Source of the DNA: Halopseudomonas xiamenensis
GTDB taxonomy: Bacteria > Pseudomonadota > Gammaproteobacteria > Pseudomonadales > Pseudomonadaceae
Assembly (NCBI RefSeq): GCF_014219065.1
Contig: NZ_JACLGO010000002.1
Location: 62,001-126,000, forward strand
Direction of reading: 5' to 3'
Length of the DNA: 64,000 bases
Position numbers and translations under genes: made by a program. Below the pieces are notes generated by a model, which did not search any database, had not been told where the DNA came from, and saw only the letters and a program-made list of their open reading frames with translations. Within the stretch, counting starts at the first letter, position 1; every line of letters starts with the position of its first letter. Shown piece after piece: positions 15,542 through 23,937 of this stretch.

Positions 15542-16849
15542 TCAGAAGCTCCCCTCCTTAAGCTTCTGCCACAGCATGCCCAACGCCAGCAGCGGCGCGC
15601 GCAGGCGCTGGCCACCGGGGAAGGTCATGTGCGGCACCTGGCTGAACAGGTCGAAGCCCCGACTGGCCTGGCCGCTCATGGCCTCACCGAGAATGCGCGC
15701 GGCCAGATGGGTGGCGTTGAGCCCGTGGCCGGAGTAGGCCTGGGCGTAAAACACGTTGGGCTGCTCGGGCAGGCGGCCGATCTGCGGCAGGCGGTTGGCG
15801 CCGATGCCGATCATGCCACCCCACTGGTAGTCGATGCGGGTGCCCTGCAATTGCGGGAATACCTTGAGCATCTTCGGGCGCATGTAGGCGGCGATATCCT
15901 CGGGGTCGCGGCCGGAGTAATGGCAGGCGCCGCCGAACAGCAGGCGCCGGTCGGCGGACAAGCGATAGTAGTCCAGCGCCACCCGCTGGTCGCACAGCGC
16001 CATGTTCCGTGGAATCAGTTGCCGGGCCAGCTCCGGGGCCAGCGGCTCGGTGGCGATGATGTAGCTGCCGGCGGCAATCACCTTGCCGCCCAGTTGCGGC
16101 TGGATACCACTGTGGTAGGCATTGCAGCCGAGCATCAGCTGGGCGGCACGGACCCGGCCCTGATCGGTATGCACGGTGATGGTCGGACCGTAGTCGATGC
16201 GGGTGACCATGGAGCGTTCGAACAGTCGCACGCCTAGCGACTGCGCTGCGGCCGCCTCGCCCAGCGCCAGGTTGAGTGGATGCAGGTGCCCCGAACCCAT
16301 GTCGATCATGCCGCCGACATAGCGATCGGAGCCGACCACGCTGTGCAGTTGATCCGGCTCGACGATAGTTAGCTCATGCTGGTAGCCCAGCGACAGCAGC
16401 TCCTCGCGATCGGCACGGAAATCATCGAGATGACGCGGCTTGTTCGCCAGGTCGCAATAGCCCCAGGTCAGGTCGCAGTCGATGCCGAACTGCTCGATGC
16501 GCTGGCGCACCAGCTGCACCGCCTCGATGCCCATCAGCTTGAGCTCGCGCACGCCCTGCTCACCCAGCACCCCGGTGAACTGCTCCAGGTCGTGGCCGAC
16601 CCCGCGGATCAACTGCCCACCATTGCGTCCGCTGGCGCCCCAGCCGATGCGCCGGCCCTCCAGCAGGACCACCGACAGGCCGCGCTGGGCCAGTTCGATG
16701 GCAGTATTCAGGCCGGTGAAGCCGCCCCCAACGATGCAGACATCCGCCTGTTCCTCACCCTGCAGGATGGCATAGGCCGGGTCGGCATTGCGCGAGGCCA
16801 GATAGTAGGAGTTGGGGTAATCGGCGGTGTGTATGGCTTGGCGTGACAT
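15542..16849 (-). CDS. pauB4: FAD-dependent gamma-glutamylputrescine oxidase-like enzyme
   Basis: A 435-residue DAO-family flavoenzyme. The FAD-binding motif VCIVGGGFTGLNTAIELAQRG lies near residue 37, followed by GASGRNGGQL, and a C-terminal FAD contact HGLNATHLA. It is closest in character to PuuB/PauB enzymes that oxidise gamma-glutamylated polyamines for putrescine or spermidine use as carbon and nitrogen source. In P. aeruginosa pauB4 (PA5309) lies near dadX and pauR, as here, which supports the call, though the precise paralogue number is a guess. It is divergent from dadX across a 203-bp gap. Confidence 0.7.
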   Translation of the reverse strand: MSRQAIHTADYPNSYYLASRNADPAYAILQGEEQADVCIVGGGFTGLNTAIELAQRGLSVVLLEGRRIGWGASGRNGGQLIRGVGHDLEQFTGVLGEQGVRELKLMGIEAVQLVRQRIEQFGIDCDLTWGYCDLANKPRHLDDFRADREELLSLGYQHELTIVEPDQLHSVVGSDRYVGGMIDMGSGHLHPLNLALGEAAAAQSLGVRLFERSMVTRIDYGPTITVHTDQGRVRAAQLMLGCNAYHSGIQPQLGGKVIAAGSYIIATEPLAPELARQLIPRNMALCDQRVALDYYRLSADRRLLFGGACHYSGRDPEDIAAYMRPKMLKVFPQLQGTRIDYQWGGMIGIGANRLPQIGRLPEQPNVFYAQAYSGHGLNATHLAARILGEAMSGQASRGFDLFSQVPHMTFPGGQRLRAPLLALGMLWQKLKEGSF

Positions 16850-17052
16850 GGAGGTTCCGTTGGCTGACAGCGATGCAAAGCGCAGGATAGCGGCATTTGC
16901 GCCGCCGCAGAAGGCTGTTCAGCCTATACTGGCCACGACGCCCCGACCAACGTCTACGACCATGGCTCGGATAATTTGATATTCTTGCCGCCGGCTTCCG
17001 CCACCATGCAGTTCCTGCGTTCCCAACAGCCCGTTTTCTCTGTGGATTGACC

Positions 17053-18123
17053 ATGCGCCCAGCCCATGCTCTGATTGATTTGTCCGCCCTGCGTCACAAT
17101 TACCGCCTGGCTAAAAGCCTGACCGGCTGTCGCGCGCTGGCTGTGGTCAAGGCCAATGCCTATGGCCACGGAGCGCTGGAGTGCGCTGCGGCGTTGAATG
17201 ATGAGGCCGATGGCTTCGCCGTGTCCGCCATCGAGGAGGCGCTGGTACTGCGCGAGGCCGGCTATCGCCAGCCCATCGTGCTGCTGGAGGGTTGGTTCGA
17301 GGCCGCCGAGCTGGAGCTGATCTGCCGCCATGAGCTGTGGCCGGTGGTGCATCACCATGGCCAGTTGGCCGACCTGCAGCAGGCCGACCTGCGCCAGCCG
17401 CTGCACGTCTGGCTCAAGCTCGACAGTGGCATGCACCGCACCGGCTTCTGCGCCGCGGAGTACCCCGCCATCTGGCGTCAGCTGCAGGCCAGCAGCAAGG
17501 TCGCTAGCCTGACCAAGATTACCCACTTTGCCCGCGCCGACGAGCCGGAAACCGGCCGTACCGAGCAGCAGCTGGACACCTTCCTGGACGCTACCGCTGA
17601 CCTCGAAGGTCCGGCCAGCCTGAGCAATTCGGCCGGGGTGCTGGCCTGGCCCGGCGCCCATGGTGACTGGGTGCGGCCGGGCATCATGCTGTACGGCTCC
17701 AGTCCGTTCGGCTTCGAGCAACCCCAGGCCGCCCAACTGCGCCCGGTGATGCAACTGGATTCACGGGTCATTGCCGTGCACCAGATCGCCGCCGGCGAAC
17801 CGATCGGCTACGGCTCGCGCTTCGTCACCAGCCGCCCCAGCCGCATCGGTGTGGTCGCCATGGGCTATGCCGACGGCTATCCGCGCCACGCCCCGGACGG
17901 TACCCCGGTACTGGTGGACGGCCAGCGCACCTGCATCAGCGGCCGGGTGTCGATGGACATGCTGACCGTCGATCTCACCGACCTGCCCGGCAGCGGTCTC
18001 GGCAGTGCGGTACGGCTGTGGGGCGAGGGTCTGGATGCCGGCGAGGTGGCCAGCCATGCCGGCACCATTTCCTACCAGCTGTTCTGCAACCTCAATCGCG
18101 TGCCGCGTCACTACCAGGAGTGA
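17053..18123 (+). CDS. dadX: Catabolic alanine racemase DadX
   Basis: A 356-residue PLP enzyme interconverting L- and D-alanine. The PLP lysine lies in AVVKANAYGHGA (Lys34); the catalytic tyrosine is in the GYADGYPRHA region or GYGSRF; MLYGSSPFG and GRVSMDMLTVDLTD are also typical. I chose the ATG at 17053 (MRPAHALIDLSALRHNY), which matches known DadX starts, over a TTG two codons upstream. Pseudomonads often have a second, biosynthetic alr. dadA is not adjacent, but pauR follows, an arrangement known from P. aeruginosa. Confidence 0.9.
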   Translation: MRPAHALIDLSALRHNYRLAKSLTGCRALAVVKANAYGHGALECAAALNDEADGFAVSAIEEALVLREAGYRQPIVLLEGWFEAAELELICRHELWPVVHHHGQLADLQQADLRQPLHVWLKLDSGMHRTGFCAAEYPAIWRQLQASSKVASLTKITHFARADEPETGRTEQQLDTFLDATADLEGPASLSNSAGVLAWPGAHGDWVRPGIMLYGSSPFGFEQPQAAQLRPVMQLDSRVIAVHQIAAGEPIGYGSRFVTSRPSRIGVVAMGYADGYPRHAPDGTPVLVDGQRTCISGRVSMDMLTVDLTDLPGSGLGSAVRLWGEGLDAGEVASHAGTISYQLFCNLNRVPRHYQE

Positions 18124-18151
18124 AGGACGGGGTGGGGCGCGTTGAAGATAA

Positions 18152-18165
18152 TGCACGGCCGTGCA
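18152..18165. promoter_or_regulatory. Perfect 14-bp palindrome upstream of pauR
   Basis: TGCACGGCCGTGCA lies 56 bp before the pauR start, in the dadX-pauR gap. It has the symmetry of an operator for a dimeric HTH protein and could serve PauR autoregulation. The half-site TGCACG is also found in the algB upstream region (22574-22634). Confidence 0.4.
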
Positions 18166-18220
18166 ACAATACGCCCCACCTGACTCTGCCTACCGTTGCC
18201 TTTCTGCGAGGATTCCGACC

Positions 18221-18769
18221 TTGGATGTTGGTGCCCGACTGAAGACCATCCGCAAACACAAGGGCCTGTCCCAGCGCGAGCTGGCCAAGCGGGCCGGCGT
18301 CACCAACAGCACCATTTCCATGATCGAGAAGAACAGCGTCAGCCCGTCGGTCAGCTCACTGAAGAAAGTGCTGGCGGGTATCCCCATGTCGCTGGTGGAG
18401 TTCTTTTCCCTGGAAGCCACGGCGAACCAGCCGCGCAAGGTGGTATACCGCGCCGATGAACTGCTGGATATCGGCAGCAACGAGGTAGTGATGCAGCTGG
18501 TAGGCAAGGATCACCCCGATCGCAGCCTGTCATTCCTGCGCGAAATCTACCCCCCGGCCAGCGACACCGGTCCGGACATGCTCCGGCATGAGGGCGAGGA
18601 GGCCGGTATGGTGGTGCGCGGCCGGCTGGAACTCACCGTCGGCGACGAGGTACATACCCTCACCAGCGGTGACAGCTACTACTTCGAAAGCAGCCAGCCG
18701 CACCGCTTCAACAATCCCTTCGACGAACCCTGCGAGCTGCTCAGCGCCACTACGCCGGCCAACTTCTGA
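18221..18769 (+). CDS. pauR: XRE-cupin polyamine-responsive repressor PauR
   Basis: A 182-residue regulator. An N-terminal XRE helix-turn-helix (about 1-60, LSQRELAKRAGVTNSTISMIE) is joined to a C-terminal cupin (about 105-178, HEGEEAGMVVRG...SQPHRF) that senses the ligand. The TTG at 18221 is chosen: it gives the expected start LDVGARLKTIRKHKG (read as Met), and AGGA lies 8 bp upstream; earlier in-frame codons would run into the dadX leader. In P. aeruginosa PauR represses polyamine catabolism genes, which fits the PuuB-like oxidase across dadX. The exact ligand is inferred from homology. Confidence 0.85.
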   Translation: MDVGARLKTIRKHKGLSQRELAKRAGVTNSTISMIEKNSVSPSVSSLKKVLAGIPMSLVEFFSLEATANQPRKVVYRADELLDIGSNEVVMQLVGKDHPDRSLSFLREIYPPASDTGPDMLRHEGEEAGMVVRGRLELTVGDEVHTLTSGDSYYFESSQPHRFNNPFDEPCELLSATTPANF

Positions 18770-18781
18770 TCAGAACTGGAC

Positions 18782-19336
18782 TCAGTAGTTGGGTGGGTAG
18801 TTGCTCAGCACACGTGCCGCCCGCTCATGCATTTCCTGACTGCGCTCGGCGGGTGACAGGCGATCGCGAACGATCTTGCTGTCACTGCCTCGCCAGACCA
18901 GCCGGCCATCGGCGGCATCCAGCAGATCGATCTGCAGGGTCATCACCTGGTAGTCCACGGTGCGCGTCTGGCTGTAGCCGGGGCCGCCCCAGTAAGGTCC
19001 CCAGTAGCCCCAACCGCCACCGTAGTGGGTGGTGACATTGTCCCGCCGGGTCTCCAGCACCACCGAGGCACGCACCTTGAGATCAGCGGCATCCTGCGCC
19101 GGGCGCAGGCCGCGCACATCCAGCTGGGCGGCGACCGCTTCCTCGACCCGCTGGGTGGTCAGGTCACTGGCCAGCCGTGGATCGTTGGCCGGGGCGTAGG
19201 TCACCGGCGTCTCGGCCCAGCTCCAGGTCTGGTATCGGTTGAAATCCCGGGTCGTATCGAAATCCGCTCGCGGCCCGGTGGCCTGACAGGCACCCAACAC
19301 CACCAGCAGCGACAACAGCATCAATGAACGCAACAT
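18782..19336 (-). CDS. DUF4136 lipoprotein
   Basis: A 184-residue lipoprotein. The signal peptide ends in the lipobox VLGAC (Cys17). The body matches the DUF4136 style: DFDTTRDFNRYQTWSW near the start, a Gly/Tyr/Trp-rich patch GGGWGYWGPYWGGPGYS (about 105-122) and a C-terminal segment DGRLVWRGSDSK. Function is unknown; such proteins sit in the outer membrane of many Gram-negatives. It is convergent with pauR (12-bp gap) and lies downstream of kinB on the same strand with a 64-bp gap. Confidence 0.8.
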   Translation of the reverse strand: MLRSLMLLSLLVVLGACQATGPRADFDTTRDFNRYQTWSWAETPVTYAPANDPRLASDLTTQRVEEAVAAQLDVRGLRPAQDAADLKVRASVVLETRRDNVTTHYGGGWGYWGPYWGGPGYSQTRTVDYQVMTLQIDLLDAADGRLVWRGSDSKIVRDRLSPAERSQEMHERAARVLSNYPPNY

Positions 19337-19400
19337 GGCAACCTCTGCTGTGTTGGTGGATATACAGAATCAGACTGCCCAGGCAGTTGATGGTTCTATG

Positions 19401-21185
19401 CTACGCCGCCGCGAACGGCAATAACAGCTCGAAGCGCGCGCCCGTGCCGGGATGCGAGGATACGCTGATCCGACCGCCGTGCAGCTGCACGATTTCCCGG
19501 CACAACGCCAGCCCGAGCCCGACGCCGCCACGGCTGCGGCCGATCTGCACGAAGGGTTCGAACACCCGCGCCTGCTGGCCATAGGGGATGCCCTCGCCCT
19601 GGTCCTCGACCACCAGCAGCAACTGCTCATCGCGCTTCGCCGCATACAGGCGGATCTCGTCGCCCGGCTGGCTGTGGCGGATGGCATTGGCCAGCAGGTT
19701 GTCCAGCACCCGCTCGATCTGCAGCCGGTCCAGCAGCGCCGGCGCCAGCCCCTCGGCACATTCGAGCCGCAGGCTGATGCCACGCTCGCCGGCACGGTCG
19801 GCAAAACGCTCGCGAGCCTGGGCCAGCAGCTCAGCGGCAACGCAGGGGCTGCGCTCCAGGCTTTGCAGGCCATTCTGGTAGCGGGAGAAATCCAGCAGTT
19901 CGTTGATCAGCCGCACCAGCCGGTGCATTTCCTCATCGACGGTGCGCAGCAGGTCGTCCTCCCGTGAGCCAGGGGCGAACTGCAGGCGTTCGAGCAACAG
20001 GGCGAAGGCCATGTGCATGCCGGCCACCGGGGTACGCAGTTCATGCGAGGCGCGCAGCACGAACTCGCTGCGAATGCGCTCGAAGGCACGCTGTTCGGTG
20101 ACATCGTGCAACACCATGACCATGCCAAGCAGGCGCCCGCCGGTATGACTGACCGGGGTGATGCTGTAGGTCAGCAGGCGTGCGGTACCGTGCACATCCA
20201 CCTGCAGGTCGCCCAGCACGCCGGACTGGGCCTGCCCCCGTGCCACCTGCCACAACTGCTCGTCCAGCTCCGCGCGCTGCAGCGCCTGGCCGGCGGTCAG
20301 GCCGAGCTGACTGACATCGCAGCCCAGCTGGCGGCCGGCCACCGGATTGAAATGCTGCAGGCGGCCGCTGCGATCGAACAGCAACAGGCCGTCGTCGATA
20401 CTGTCGAGCACCGCCTGCAGGCGCCGCTGCTCGGCCAGCAGTGCCTCCACGTCACTGCTGCGAAACTGCTGCAACGCGGCCGCCATCAGGCCGAAGCGAC
20501 GACTCAGGGTGGTCAGTTCAGCGACCGTAGTGACCGGCAGGGTGACCTGGAAATCGCCCTTGCCGATCAGGTCCGCGGCCTCGGCCAGCGCCTCGATCGG
20601 CTGGCCGAAACGCTGCGCGCTGCTGTGCGCGGTGACCAGCCCGAGCACCAGCACCGCCGCGCCAACCAGCCCGAGCAGGCCAGCAATCAGCCAGGCACGC
20701 TCGCGGGCATGTTGCTCACCGGCGCGCAGCTGCGTGAGGTACTGCTTGAGCAGGCTGTCGATATGATCATGGATGGCACTGAAATGCCGGCTGAACTGGT
20801 CACTGCCCAGGATCTGCTGGCGCACCGCCAGCGGCTCGGCCAGCAGGTCCTCGAATGCCGAATAGGCCTCGCTCAACTGCTCCAGAACCCGGCGGTCGGC
20901 AGTGTCGGGCATCTCCCGTTCAGCCTGCCGCAGCCAGTCATCGAAGCGTTGGTCGGAGGCACGGATCGCCGACAGGTCCAGCTCCTCGGCCAGCAGCAGC
21001 GCCACCTGGCGGTTCAGCTCCTGGCTCAGACCCAGGGCCGCATCAATGCTGCCCAGGCTGCTGCTCACCGTCTGGTTCTGCGCCCGGGTCAGGTGCAGCA
21101 CGCTGAAGATACCCAGCAGCAGACCGATCAACGCCACCGTGAGCAGCGCACCGCTGCCGAGAAACAGCCGACTGCGCAGCTTCAC
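19401..21185 (-). CDS. kinB: Sensor histidine kinase KinB
   Basis: A 594-residue membrane kinase. TM1 lies at about 10-32 and TM2 at about 165-187, flanking a periplasmic four-helix sensor; then HAMP, a PAS domain (about 255-365), the H-box SHELRTPVAG (about 385), the N-box NLLANAIRH and G-boxes DQGEGIP and GVGLGLAL. Length and partner match P. aeruginosa KinB, the kinase/phosphatase of AlgB controlling alginate and other envelope and virulence traits. It overlaps algB by 4 bp, so the pair is one operon. No alginate biosynthesis genes lie in the window. Confidence 0.9.
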   Translation of the reverse strand: MKLRSRLFLGSGALLTVALIGLLLGIFSVLHLTRAQNQTVSSSLGSIDAALGLSQELNRQVALLLAEELDLSAIRASDQRFDDWLRQAEREMPDTADRRVLEQLSEAYSAFEDLLAEPLAVRQQILGSDQFSRHFSAIHDHIDSLLKQYLTQLRAGEQHARERAWLIAGLLGLVGAAVLVLGLVTAHSSAQRFGQPIEALAEAADLIGKGDFQVTLPVTTVAELTTLSRRFGLMAAALQQFRSSDVEALLAEQRRLQAVLDSIDDGLLLFDRSGRLQHFNPVAGRQLGCDVSQLGLTAGQALQRAELDEQLWQVARGQAQSGVLGDLQVDVHGTARLLTYSITPVSHTGGRLLGMVMVLHDVTEQRAFERIRSEFVLRASHELRTPVAGMHMAFALLLERLQFAPGSREDDLLRTVDEEMHRLVRLINELLDFSRYQNGLQSLERSPCVAAELLAQARERFADRAGERGISLRLECAEGLAPALLDRLQIERVLDNLLANAIRHSQPGDEIRLYAAKRDEQLLLVVEDQGEGIPYGQQARVFEPFVQIGRSRGGVGLGLALCREIVQLHGGRISVSSHPGTGARFELLLPFAAA

Positions 21186-22528
21186 AGGCCGAGCTGCTTG
21201 CGCTTGCGGTACAGCGTGGATGCATCGATGCCGAGTATCCGCGCCGCCTGGTCCAGTGTCTCGCTGTTGCCCAGCACCGCGGTGATGTGCGCGCGCTCCA
21301 GCTCCTCCAGACTGAGCTGGGCGCCGGCCCGAGGTACACTGTCGGCCGGTGCCGGGTCCAGCCCCAGGTGGCTGAGTTCGACCCGTTCGGCGGTGCAGAT
21401 GATGCTGGCGCGCTCGATCACATTGCGCAACTCGCGGATATTGCCTGGCCAGCGGCAGTGCTGCAGCGCCGCCAGCGCCTCGTCGCTGAAGCCCCGGGCC
21501 GGCCGGCCATAGTCGCTGACGAAGCGGGCCAGGAAGCCCTCGGCCAGGGTGACGATGTCCTCGGGCCGCTCACGCAGTGGCGGCAGGGTCAGGGTGATGA
21601 CGTTCAGCCGGTACAGCAGATCCTCACGGAACTGGCCTTCGCTGACCATCTCCTGCAGGTTGCGGTTGGTCGCCGCGAGAATCCGCACATCGGCCTGGCG
21701 GGTCAGCGGGTCGCCGACCCGTTCGTATTCCCGATCCTGGATGAAGCGCAGCAGTTTCGGTTGCAGCGCCAGCGGAAAATCACCGATCTCATCGAGAAAC
21801 AGCGTGCCGCCATCGGCCTGGCTGACGCGCCCCAGGGTATTCTCGGTGGCACCGGTAAAGGCACCGCGGGCATGCCCGAACAGCTCGCTTTCCATCAGTT
21901 CGGCGCTCAGCGACGGGCAGTTGATGGTCACGCAGGGCCGCTTGCTGCGCGTGCTCCAGCCATGGATGGCACGGGCCAGCTCACCCTTGCCGGTACCCGA
22001 CTCGCCGAGGATGAGGATATTGGCATCGGTATCGGCCACCTGCCGCGCGGTATCCAGCACCGACATCATCACCGGACAATCGGAGTCGAGCACTGCCGCC
22101 GCACTGGGTGCCTGCTGTTCCAGCGTCTGCAGCCGGGCGGCCATGCGGCTGGCCTCCAGCTGCCGCGCCGCGGCCAGGCGCAACTGCTCGGGACTGCAGG
22201 GTTTGACCAGGTAGTCCGCGGCGCCGGCCTGCATGGCATTGACCGCGGTATCCACCGCCGAATGCGCGGTGACTATCACCACCCGCATCCACGGTGCCTG
22301 CACCCGCAGCCGTGCGAGAACCTCCAGGCCATCGTCGGCGCCGAGGCGCAGATCGAGAAAGCACAGGTCGAATACCTGGGCCTGGATCAGCGCTTCGGCC
22401 TGGGCGGCACTGGCAGCGCTGGCCACTTCGTAGCCCTCATCCTCCAGACAATAGCGAAAGGTGCGCAGGATGGCCGGTTCGTCATCGACCAGCAGTATGC
22501 GTCCGTCTTTGGCATCGGTGGTTGGCAT
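21182..22528 (-). CDS. algB: NtrC-family response regulator AlgB
   Basis: A 448-residue sigma-54 activator. The receiver domain has the acidic pair DD (15-16), phosphorylation site Asp59 (FLDLRLG) and Lys in VKPCSP. The AAA+ domain has Walker [10 protein letters not shown], the sigma-54 loop GAFTGA, and Walker [15 protein letters not shown] Fis-type HTH ends the protein ([24 protein letters not shown]-like, about 425-448). Nearly the same length as P. aeruginosa AlgB (449). AlgB there binds algD directly; the intact GAFTGA means it should also activate sigma-54 promoters, and one lies divergently at 22684. Confidence 0.93.
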   Translation of the reverse strand: MPTTDAKDGRILLVDDEPAILRTFRYCLEDEGYEVASAASAAQAEALIQAQVFDLCFLDLRLGADDGLEVLARLRVQAPWMRVVIVTAHSAVDTAVNAMQAGAADYLVKPCSPEQLRLAAARQLEASRMAARLQTLEQQAPSAAAVLDSDCPVMMSVLDTARQVADTDANILILGESGTGKGELARAIHGWSTRSKRPCVTINCPSLSAELMESELFGHARGAFTGATENTLGRVSQADGGTLFLDEIGDFPLALQPKLLRFIQDREYERVGDPLTRQADVRILAATNRNLQEMVSEGQFREDLLYRLNVITLTLPPLRERPEDIVTLAEGFLARFVSDYGRPARGFSDEALAALQHCRWPGNIRELRNVIERASIICTAERVELSHLGLDPAPADSVPRAGAQLSLEELERAHITAVLGNSETLDQAARILGIDASTLYRKRKQLGL

Positions 22529-22573
22529 TGCCCGCTCCGTTGAAGGCCTGTGAATGATTAGTCAGCGGCGGGC

Positions 22574-22588
22574 CGTGCAAGTTGCACG
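22574..22588. promoter_or_regulatory. Palindrome CGTGCAA-G-TTGCACG, candidate activator site
   Basis: A perfect odd palindrome 96 bp upstream of the sigma-54 element at 22684 and 46 bp upstream of the algB start. The position suits an enhancer-binding protein site; AlgB is the obvious candidate, NtrC a second one. Confidence 0.5.
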
Positions 22589-22614
22589 ATGATTTTCCGG
22601 GCGTTCTTGCATCA

Positions 22615-22634
22615 TGCACGACAGCTATCGTGCA
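22615..22634. promoter_or_regulatory. Inverted repeat TGCACGA-N6-TCGTGCA, candidate activator site
   Basis: Perfect 7-bp arms around 6 nt, 50 bp upstream of the sigma-54 -24 box. It shares the half-site TGCACG with the palindrome at 22574, so the two probably bind the same protein as paired dimers. Confidence 0.5.
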
Positions 22635-22683
22635 GAAAAAATACAACCAATTGATAACTAAAGACTTTTATTCCGCCAAAAGC

Positions 22684-22699
22684 TGGCACGCCAACTGCA
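22684..22699 (+). promoter_or_regulatory. Sigma-54 promoter of the BON-domain gene
   Basis: TGGCACGCCAACTGCA fits TGGCACG-N4-TTGCA at all but one base, with exact GG/GC spacing. The expected start near 22711 lies 35 nt before the ATG at 22746. The adjacent algB gene encodes a sigma-54 activator. Confidence 0.8.
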
Positions 22700-22745
22700 A
22701 TGATTACCTTCGAGCGGTTACCGCCAGACAAGAAGGAGTCATGCA

Positions 22746-23600
22746 ATGCATACATTGAAGAAACTCGCTATTGCCACCGCCACCGTCGGTGCCCTGGCCC
22801 TGAGCCCCATCGCCGCGCATGCCGCCGATGGTGACCTGAGCCGGCAACTGACCGAGGCGCGTCAGGAAGGCTCGGTGTGGACGGCCTTTGCCCTGAACCG
22901 GCACCTGAGTCCCTTCAGCATCGATGTGGAAGTCGAGAACGGCATCGCCACCCTGACCGGCGAAGTCGAATCCGAAGTGGATCGCGATCTGGCCGAGCAG
23001 GTGGCGCTGGGCGTGGATGGCGTGCGCGAGGTCGACAATCAGTTGCAGGTCAGCGGCGAGGAGGTGAAGCGCAGCGCCGATGATGCCGAAGGGCGGGCCT
23101 TTTCCACGCGTTTCAATGACGCCACCACCACCGCCACGGTGAAGTCCAAGCTGCTGTGGAATCGCAATACCGAAGGCCTGGATATCAATGTCACTACCCG
23201 CGATGGTGTGGTGACCCTGGAAGGCCGTACCGATACGGACGCGAGCAGTGAGCTGGCCGAACGGCTGGCACGCAACACCGAGGGCGTACGCCAGGTCGAC
23301 AACAAGCTGAACGTCAGCGCCGAGGGTGGCACTACCGACCGGGCGAAGGAGCGCGCCAACGAGGCCGGCGGAGCGATCAGTGATGCCTGGATCACCAGCA
23401 AGGTGAAATCCAGCTTCCTGTTCAGCAGCAACCTCGACGGCCTGGATATTTCCGTGGAAACCAAGAATGGCCAGGTCACCCTGAGTGGTCAGGTGGCCAC
23501 TGATGCAGAGAAGTCGCTGGCGGTCGAGACTGCCGAGAACATCCGCGGCGTGCGCGGTGTCAATGCCGATGCACTGAGGGTCGGCGGCACGGAGAGCTGA
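22746..23600 (+). CDS. Periplasmic triple-BON-domain protein
   Basis: A 284-residue exported protein. The signal peptide ends ...IAAHA (about 27). Three BON domains follow, at about 35-102, 120-190 and 212-282, each with a helix, then the pattern DV.V.NG.ATLTGEV and a closing REVDNQL. BON domains bind membranes or phospholipids, as in OsmY and Kon-type proteins, and help the envelope under osmotic stress. OsmY has two BON domains; three is unusual. A sigma-54 promoter and putative AlgB sites lie upstream, so it may be an AlgB target. A DUF1328 mini-protein follows, another envelope-stress-type gene. Confidence 0.82.
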   Translation: MHTLKKLAIATATVGALALSPIAAHAADGDLSRQLTEARQEGSVWTAFALNRHLSPFSIDVEVENGIATLTGEVESEVDRDLAEQVALGVDGVREVDNQLQVSGEEVKRSADDAEGRAFSTRFNDATTTATVKSKLLWNRNTEGLDINVTTRDGVVTLEGRTDTDASSELAERLARNTEGVRQVDNKLNVSAEGGTTDRAKERANEAGGAISDAWITSKVKSSFLFSSNLDGLDISVETKNGQVTLSGQVATDAEKSLAVETAENIRGVRGVNADALRVGGTES

Positions 23601-23687
23601 AGTCGGTGCCGGGGTCTGTGGAGGCAATGAAGCCTGCATGGACCCCAAGGCATTGAAGCGCTATTCCATCAACCGAGGAGAAATACC

Positions 23688-23852
23688 ATGCTGAGTTGGG
23701 CCATTACCTTCCTGATCATCGCCATCATCGCCGCGGTACTGGGCTTCGGTGGTATCGCCGGCACCGCCACAGGTATCGCCAAGATCCTGTTCATCGTGTT
23801 CCTGGTGCTGTTCATCGTGTCCTTCATCATGGGGCGGCGCCCCAAGCTATAG
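23688..23852 (+). CDS. DUF1328 small membrane protein (YtjA-like)
   Basis: A 54-residue protein (too short for many gene finders). It begins [20 protein letters not shown], has a [12 protein letters not shown] turn and a second hydrophobic helix, and ends FIMGRRPKL: the two-helix DUF1328/YtjA pattern, a small inner-membrane protein linked to stress conditions but without known function. GAGGAG lies 8 bp before the ATG. It follows the BON gene by 87 bp and is closed by a terminator, so the two may be co-transcribed. Confidence 0.85.
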   Translation: MLSWAITFLIIAIIAAVLGFGGIAGTATGIAKILFIVFLVLFIVSFIMGRRPKL

Positions 23853-23877
23853 GCCATGCAACCACAGCGCAAAACTC

Positions 23878-23907
23878 AAAGACCGCTCCCGCTGGGAAGC
23901 GGTCTTT
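23878..23907. terminator. Bidirectional terminator
   Basis: AAAGACCGCT and AGCGGTCTTT form a perfect 10-bp stem with a 10-nt loop. A-tract and T-tract flank it, so it can end both the DUF1328 transcript and the converging efflux operon. Confidence 0.82.
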
Positions 23908-23937
23908 GCGCATCCGCGGCCCGGCTTTTGCAGCCAC

